Origin: Cordylochernes scorpioides
Lineage: Eukaryota; Arthropoda; Arachnida; Pseudoscorpiones; Chernetidae
Length of the DNA: 64,000 bases
Reading direction: 5' to 3'
Assembly: GCA_030710605.1 (NCBI GenBank)
Contig: CP092877.1
Span: 45,802,406-45,866,405, forward strand
Within the stretch, counting starts at the first letter, position 1. Each line of letters opens with the position of its first letter. Positions 52,701 through 61,700 of this stretch are shown one piece after another. A model generated the notes under the pieces. It had not been told where the DNA came from and did not search any database. It saw only the letters and a list, made by a program, of their open reading frames with translations. The translations under genes and the position numbers were made by a program.

Positions 52701-55700
52701 CTGCTAAGTGAACCTTTTTTAACGTTTGATAGTGCAATAAATATTGCAAATTCTGTAGGGGCAGCGAAGTCACAAGTAAATTTGATGAAAAATCCTGGTC
52801 ATGATATTGATAAGTTGAAAGCCAGATCTAATAATTTTAAATTCCCATGTAAATACAATAATCCCTGCAAAATTTGTGGAAAGTCTAACCACGATACGAA
52901 GTTATGCAAATTTAAAAATGCTCAATGTTATATTTGCAATAAGAAAGGGCACATTGCTCCAGTATGTTGGAATAAAAAATCGGCCCAAAATTCTGGAATG
53001 AATAAACCCAATCTGAATAAATTGAATACTATTCAGTGCAACACATTAGAAAACGCACCAAAAATATTGGTAAACGTTAAAATTGAAGATACAGACACTA
53101 TAATGGAGGTTGACACTGGTGCAGACGTGTCTGTAGTTTCAAAGAAATTTTTTCTTACAAATCTCAAAAATGTCACTCTAGAGAAATACAGTGGACATTT
53201 GAAAAGTTTTTCGGGAAATTTGATTCCAGTTTTTGGAAAATGCTTGTTAGTTACAAAAACTATCAGGAAAAACTACCTCTAATTGTGACAGGCCAGTTTA
53301 ATAACCAAACGCCGTTACTGGGCAGAAATTGGATAAGAATTTTAAAAGCTGATTGGCCCAATTGCGTTTTTGATATCTGTAATAATATAAATGTAATTTC
53401 AAATTTAGAACTGTTTTTAGAAGCATATAAAAGAGTATTTGAAAATAAAGATTTACCAATTCAGGGCATTAAAGGTTTAATATCATTGAGGCCAAATGCA
53501 AAGCCCAAATTTTTTAAATTTAGACCAGTACCCTTTTCCATTAAAGAGAAGATAGACAAAGAACTAGACAGACTTGAACAAAGTCAAATAATTGAAAAGG
53601 TTAATGCTAGTGATTGGTCCACGCCTTTAGTAACGGTAATAAAGTCAAATGGAGAACTACGTTTGTGTGGTGATTTTAAAAATACTTTGAATAATTGCAT
53701 TGAAGATGAGAAATATCCATTACCTACCATAGAAACTATGTTGGGAAATCTAGGAGGAAACAAGATTTTTACCAAATTGGATCTCTCCTCCGCATATCAT
53801 CAAATTGAAATGGATGAAGCATCAAAAAATCTTCTAGTGGTATCTACCCATAGAGGACTTTACCGATATAATAGATTGCCCTTTAACATCAGTCCAGCTT
53901 CAGCCATTTTCCAGAGGTGTATGGACAGCCTTTTTCATGATGTTCCCAACATGGTGATATACTTAGATGATATTTTCATTGGTTCTAAAGATGAACAAGA
54001 ACATTACAGAATTTTAAAAATGATCTTCGATAAATTGAAAGAGCTAAATTTCACCCTTAATAAAGAAAAATGCTTATTTTTAAAAAAAGACATTTGTTTT
54101 CTAGGTCATATTATAAATGAAGATGGTGTTAGACCAGATTCAAAGAAATTGGAAGCATTAGAAAGGTGTAAAAAGCCTTTCGACAAAACATCATTGAAGA
54201 GTTTTCTAGGGATGTTGAGCTTCTATTCAAAATACATACCTAATATGTCAACCTTGGCTGGTCCTCTTTATCAACTCCTAAAGAAGGACAATCGTTGGAA
54301 ATGGTCTAGCCAATGCGAAAAGGCATTTCTGAATTTGAAGTTAACTCTATTAAATTCCCAGGCGCTTATTCACTATTCAATGAAGCTTCCATTAACTTTA
54401 ACCTGCGATGCATCTGCCTATGGCATAAGTGGGGTCTTGTGTCATATTGTGGAAGGGGAAGAGAAGCCAATCACCTTTGTTTCCAGAACATTGTCAAGTG
54501 CAGAAGCCAAATACTCTCAGACTGAGAAAGAAGCACTTGCTATTGTGTTTGCAACTTCCAAACTGAGACAATACTTGTTTGGGAGAAAATTTGTGTTAAA
54601 GAGTGATCATAAAGCTTTAACGACTGTTTTTGGAAACAAAAGACTTCTTCCGCCATTAATTGCAAATCGCTTGCATAGGTGGGCTTTAGAGTTGTCAAAT
54701 TTCGATTTCAATATTAGATATACAAATAAAGATACCATGCTCTGTGCGGATGCATTTTCAAGACTTCCACTTGAGGAAATAAATTCAAGGGAAGACAACA
54801 TTGATTTGGTGACACATGATATATCATTTTTAAATGTAACTCCATTGGACCACCTCATTATTGAAGAAGAAACCAATAAAGATCCGGTTTTAAATAAGCT
54901 CAAGGAATATCTATTAGAAGACCCTCAGTTAGCAAAAAAGGATGAAACAATGAAACCATTCCTTTCAAAATTGGACAATTTTTCTATACTGCAAGGATGC
55001 ATTTTTGTTGATTCTAGGGCAGTGATTCCAAGAACCTGTCAAGATTAAATGTTGAAGTTACTTCAAGGTCATATAGGAATCAATCGCATGAAATCTCTAG
55101 CCAGATCTTCGGTTTGGTGGCCAAAAATGGATAGTCAAATTGAAGAGTTTGTGAAGGAATGTTCTCCCTGTATGCATCATCAGACAGCTCCTCCTGCTGA
55201 GAACACACCTTGGCCCAGGACTAACCAACCGTGGCAGCGAGTTCATGTTGACCATTTCTATTTCAGAGGTGATTGTTATTTATTGGTAGTAGATGCAAAT
55301 TCAAATTGGATTGAAGTATTCCCAGTTAGAGGTACTACTTCGCAAGAAAATATTAAGCTTCTACGGGAGTGTTTCGCCAGGTATGGATTACCGCAATGCT
55401 TAGTGTCTGACAATGGCCCCCCCTTCAATTCGCTTGAATTTAAGGAGTTCTTACGGAAAAATAATGTATACCACTTAACCTCGCCAGCATATAATCCCTC
55501 GTCTAACGGAATTGCTGAAGTTTCGGTAAGAATAATAAAAAAATCTCTGGAAAAGTCGTTAGAGGAATCTCCAAACTCAAATATGGACTGTATTTTACAA
55601 AATGTTCTGTTTAATTATAGAAATACCCCTACCTCTTTAGATAAGCCTCCTGTAGAACGTCTCCTAAGTTATGTACCTAGGACATTTGTAAATTGCATGA

Positions 55701-58700
55701 ACTCTGAATTTATCCAGAGGACTTTTGGGAGGAATGAGTGTGGAAGGCGACATTTTCAAGTTGGAGATAAAGTGCTGTTTACAAAAGTAATACAAAATAG
55801 GCGCAAATGGTTCAAGGCCCAGGTGATACGACGACTAGGTTACAATGTTTATCTAGTAAAGAACCTAAAAGGCACATTTAAAGTGCATGTCAATCAGATG
55901 AGGACAGGTTCAGATACCAAATATGCTGAAGATTCTGATTGGACCTTGGACAACGCTGGAGCAGGACCTCACCGACTGGAACAAGACCCTCAAATTTCCA
56001 CGTCACCTCCGCCTAGGAGATCTACCCGACCTCGATGCCCTCCTTGCCGGTTTTCTCCAACTATGTACAATATAAGGAAGGAGGAATGATCTGTTTTGTT
56101 TAAAGATAATATATCAGTGATATATTATTACTTTACTCTGTTTTGATCATCTTGTAGACAACAACATGTTCGACATAATGAGCACGTGTGCAAGAATTGT
56201 AAAAAGAATAAAATAATTATAGTAGCATAAAAATGGTGTATCTTTCATTTATCTTTAAATATATATAAAGTGCAATTTCTTATAAAATAATTTTCACCAT
56301 TAATATTCAACATTTAATAGAAACGTATCATTGACAGTGACCCAGGATTTTTTTTTTTTTACTTATCTCTAGTACACGTGGTACAGGCCATGATAATCAT
56401 GGTATGCATTGGTGACTGCTTTTACTGCATGCACCATATGTCTACACATGGGAAAAGCAGTTCGACTTTGCACTTACAAATGTACCAGAGCCCTGTTTGG
56501 TTACTTGCACTCGCTGGTGGTTGGGCTTTTGCAAGAATCGGAGGCCATTGGAACATTTTTTAAATTAGAAAAAAGTGCCCAATGAAGATTCAATCTAGGG
56601 TCGTAGCAGTAAAAAACTAACGGTTTAGACCGCCCTTCCCCCTGAGCAAGGAGTAAAATATATATATATATACAGTGTACTCCGCTTATAACGAAGTCGC
56701 ATTATCCATGACAATCACTTTGTTATATCCGAAGTTTGTTATATCCGCAGTTGGAAAAAAAAAATGTTTTGTACCAATAATTTTATTTACTATTCAACTC
56801 AAAAGAGCAACACAAAGATCAATAACAACCTCATCAGGTGTTTTTGGAGAAGTAGTTTGTGATTTTCTTTTGACATTTAGAAGTCAGTAACAAGTGCTGA
56901 ACACTCTTTTCGATGTTGTCCAAGTCTGACAGATGCCTATGAAGAGACTTGGACTCATCCTGACATTGAAGAAACAATCGCAGAGTTTGAATGCTCTCCA
57001 AGACCTCTTTTGGATGCGGAATGTGGACAATTGGGTCTACTTCTTCATCAACTTGGTCCGTTTCTTCTTCTTCTTTTGCTTGAAGAATGCTCTCGACAAT
57101 TTCTACATCGGATAACATGGCATTTGTAACGACGTCATTGTCAGTGTCAGCATAAGAATCGAAATCCATCTCTAACGGTATTTTTAAAACTTCTTTCATG
57201 CGATCGAAGAGGCTTTGTTGCTCCCACATTTGTGTTGCATATGTTTTAAAATATGTTTGCATATTTTAAAATTGTATATTATTAACTTATTTGTTGTGTA
57301 TCATTAAATTTGTGTCATTCACACGTTGTAATTTGATATATATTATGCATAATATATTAGTCAATTATAATGGTAAATGAGAAAACTTCATTATAAACGG
57401 ATAAAATAAAAATTTATACATGCAAATCACTTCGTTATAAGCGAAAATTCTTTATGTCCGACTTCGCAATATCCAGAGTTATTTTAATGGTTTAAGCCCT
57501 TCTTTTCTTTCGTGCAGACAATTTCATTCGCTATATGCGGAATTTCGCTATAACCGACTTTGTTATAAGCGGAGTACACTGTATATTATTACATCTGAGT
57601 GAAACTTGGGGTGACTCTTTAGAAAGAGAGCCAGAGTACTTCTCATAGTGACTCTAAAATACAAGTGTGTAAACCTGAGTGTGGCATGGACAAGACACGG
57701 GGTTAATCACGGAGTCAATTAAGTGGAGAAGTAAAGAGAGAGAGAGAGACTTACTGTTCAGAGGTGTAGTTCTGTTCTTCCTGACCAGGGATGACAAAAG
57801 TAACATCGGCCTTGGGCCCTAGCCTTCTCTCCCGCCACCTCCTCTGGACCAAGATGGTGGCCTGTCTCAGAGCCAGGAACTTCTTTCTCTCAGCTCGAGC
57901 CCTCCAAGTTCTCTGGATGAGAATACAGCTCTCCCTCAACTTCAAGAAACGTTGCCTCTCATGGGACATCTTCAAGAAGGCCTTGATCTTGGAAGAGGCC
58001 TGGGAGATGTTGAGCAGCTTGCGAGCGAGCAGATGCTGTCTGCAGGCCTGCTGGAAGGCCAGGAGGGAGCTCCTCCATCTGAGGTACTTGTTCCTCTGGA
58101 CAGCCCCTCTGTACCAAGCCTGGATGGTGATTGCAGCTGTCTTCATTTGTAGGAATCTACGCCGCTCCTCTCTGCCTTTTAAATAAGCTGTCAACCTGGT
58201 CTGGATTACAATAATGGCTAACTCTCTTTGTTGTTGATGGAATGCCCTTCTTTCCTCCAGTTGTTGCTGGTAGAGTCTCCGCTGTGCCCTTCCAGCCATC
58301 TTGGCTTTGAATCGTTGTTGAATGATGATGACTGCTCTCTTCATTGCGAGATAGTTCTGTCTTGCCTTGTAGCACCAGTAGAAAGCTTGTATTTTGGTTG
58401 CTGAGGCATTCTGCTTGATCCAAAGTTCTCTAGCAGCTCTTAACGTGACATATATTTTCCTAGCTTGATAACCCCTGAACAAGCTTTGTATTTTGGTTGC
58501 TGCGCAGTTCTGCTTAATCTCTATATGCGTGGCATCTTTCAATCGCATAAGCTCTTTCTTTGCTAAATAGCACCTATAGGCAGATTGGATTATGGTTGCT
58601 GCATTGATCCTTTGCCGTTTATTTTCTTTCAACAGTTCTAGCAGTTTCCTTGCTAAATAGCACTTGAACAGGTTTTGTATTTTGGTTGCTGCGCAGTTCT

Positions 58701-61700
58701 GTCTGAACTCCAGGAATTTGGCAGTTTTCAATAGAGAAAGTTCAGTTTTAGCTTGGTGGCATCTATAGGCCGTTTGTATCTTGATTATGGATTCTCTTAT
58801 CTGAAGGAAGACCTTACGTTGAGAATAGGCCCTGTAACTGCTTTGGATGATAACAGCAGCATTTCTCATTTTGAGGTAGTGAGATCTCATTCTCCAAGCT
58901 CTAAACTGAGATTGGATTTTGATGGCAGATGCCTTGGTCTGGAGGTAAAGTGCTCGTTGCTTCCTGCCTGCTGTCACTGCGCGGTATCTGGTCTGGATGA
59001 TGAGGCTGGCTTCCTTCAGCTTCAAGTATTCTCCCCTGGCTCTGTGGGAGAGGTAGAATGCCCGAAGCCTGGTAGCAGCCTGCTTCTGCAGAAGAAACTG
59101 TTTCCTCTGAGCTCTGGCAAGGAAGAGTTCCCTGACTCTGCGCTGTATTGTGATGGCAGCATTTATTTGCTTTAAATATGAGCATCGTGCATGTCTTGCT
59201 CTATACCAGGATTGAATGGCTATTGCCGCTTTCTTCTTTTTCTGGAAAGTGGTTCTGGCCAACCTACCTCTGTACCAAGTTTGGATCTTAACAGCGGCAC
59301 TCTTCATTTTGGAAAAGAGCCTTCTCTGTTTGGAAGCCCTAACGTTTTTCTGTAGAATTAGGGTGGATTTCTTGAGGTCCTGGTACCTCCTGCGGACAAT
59401 CCATCCTCTCCAGAGAGACTGCAGGAATACAACTTTACTGGCCATTGAAGTATATTTTTTTCTGGCCTTCCAACCTCTGTACAAAGCTTGAATCCTAATG
59501 GCTGAATGTCGCATGAGTAAGAATAATTGTTTTTGCTTCTTTCCCAGCAGGTATGCCCTGACATGAACCTGAATGGTCAAAGTGGCTTCCTTTATCTTAT
59601 AAAACATTCTCCTAGCAGCCCATCCTCTGTAGGCACTTTGTAACACTGTGGCAGCCATTTTTAACCTTTGATACCTCCTCCTTTGTAGGTAACCTCGAGT
59701 GTAGGTCTGAAGAGTGAGGATGGCTGCTTTTTTCTGTTGGTAGGACTTTCGAATTTGAAGGCCTTTGTAGGAAGCTTGAATGGCAATAACAGACTTCAAA
59801 ATCTGAAGGTATCTATTCCTATCTTGTCTTTGCATCAGGAGAGCAGATCTTCTTTCTGTCACCACCTTGGCTGCCCACTTGAGTCGTGCAAATGCAGTTC
59901 TTGCAGCATGCATCCTGTAGGTGCTCTGGAGCTTTATGGCTGCTTGCTTCATCTTCTGGAAGTGGAGTCTCTGCTGGCGCCCTCTCCACAACTTCTGCAG
60001 GGTGATGGAAGCTTCTTTCATCTGGAGATATTGCATACGGCAGTATTTTGCCTGCATCAACGCTCGGAATCGAGTCTGTATAAGAATGGCTGCATATTTC
60101 AGTTTTAAATAGTGCTTCCTGGCTAGGTAGCCCCGGACATGCTGTTGGATAACAATAGCTGCATTCCTTTGTTTTAAATAATTCTTCCTGGCTAGGTAGC
60201 CCCGGACATGCTGTTGGATAACAATGGCTGCATTCCTTTGTTTTAAATAATTCTTCCTGGCTAGGTAGCCCCGGACATGCTGTTGGATAACAATGGCTGC
60301 ATTCTTTTGTTTTAAATAATTCTTCCTGGCTAGGTAGCCCCGGACATGCTGTTGGATAACAATGGCTGCATTCCTTTGTTTTAAATAATTCTTCCTGGCT
60401 AGGTAGCCCCGGACATGCTGTTGGATAACAATGGCTGCATTCCTTTGTTTTAAATAATTCTTCCTGGCTAGGTAGCCCTGGACATGCTGTTGAATAACAA
60501 TGGCTGCATTCCTTTGTTTTAAATAATTCTTCCTGGCTAGGTAGCCCCGGACATGCTGTTGGATAACAATTGCAGCCTTCCATTGTTTTAAATAGTTCTT
60601 CCTGGCTAGGTAGCCCCGGACATGCTGTTGGATAACAATGGCTGCATTCCTTTGTTTTAAGTAGTTCTTCCTGGCCAGGTAGCCTCGTACACTATGTTGA
60701 ATAACAATTGCAGCCTTCCTTTGTTGCAGGTAGTTCTTCCTGGCTAGGTAGCCCCGGACATGCTGTTGAATAACAATGGCTGCATTCCTTTGTTTTAAGT
60801 AGTTCTTCCTGGCCAGGTAGCCTCGGACTCTATGTTGAATAACAATCGCAGCCTTCCTTTGTTGCAGGTAGTTCTTCCTGGCTAGGTAGCCCCGGACACT
60901 ATGTTGAATAACAATCGCAGCCTTCCTTTCTTGCAGGTAGTTCTTTCTAGCCAAGTAGCCTCTAAAGTTCTGCTGAATTAGAACCGCAGCACTTTTTATC
61001 CGGAGAAAGGAATGGCGCTCTGTCCGGCAGATTAAAGTTTCTCTCCACCTCTTCTGGATGATGATGGCAGCTTTACAAATTGCTGCCAACCTCTTCCGCT
61101 CCTGATAGCCCCTCCAGGCAGCTTGAATAACAATAGTTTTAGAGCGTAGGGACAGGTAAGACTTTCTAGCTCTTTGACTTCTGTACCAAGTCTGGATGAT
61201 CAGTGCAGATTTCTTTGCATTTGCCAAATCTTCCTTGTACTTCTGGATCAATTTTACTGATCTGAACCATCCCTGGATTTTTATTACTGCCATTCTTTGT
61301 TGCAAAAAAGATCTCCTGGCAAAATAGCCTCTGATGGTGGCTTGTGCTATGATGACATTTTTACGAAAGGTCAAGTATCTTTTCCTGAGTAGACAAGTCT
61401 GATACCATCTTTGAATGATTTGTGCAGCAGCTGTTCTTCTGCGAGTGTCCAGGATGTGCCTGTACCATCTCTGGAGTTGGATGATGGCCTGGCGCTGATG
61501 GTAATACCGCTGCCTCTCCTTCCAGCCACGGTAGAAAGCCTGGATCTTGACAATCGCTGCAATCTTCAGTCTCAGGAGCTTCCTGGCCCTGTAGCCCCTG
61601 TAGAAAGCCTGCAAGCAACCCTGGTGTTAATTCACAACTCATTCCTCCTATTGTGCTGGGGACACATCCTCAATTCCTTCTTCCTCTAGTGACATACAGC

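Larger units (their letters stand above)
47764..56330 (+). mobile_element. Ty3/gypsy element 1 (host of nested element 2)
   Basis: LTRs 47764-48024 and 56087-56330 (TG..CA) with the 5 bp duplication TTGAC at 47759-47763 and 56331-56335. A purine tract (AAGGAAGGAGGAA) precedes the right LTR. gag starts at ATG 48049 (MATTNSNYPRFREGE) and is cut after 15 codons by element 2, resuming at 52405 with DLNCYLEQLEECF. It is degraded by at least one deletion, one frameshift and one stop. Confidence 0.92.

Noticed and set aside
59819-60583. Cys/Pro/Ser-rich repeat protein in another minus-strand frame
   Set aside because: It is an alternative frame of the ASPM IQ repeats; the IQ frame spans the whole exon with correct splice phases.
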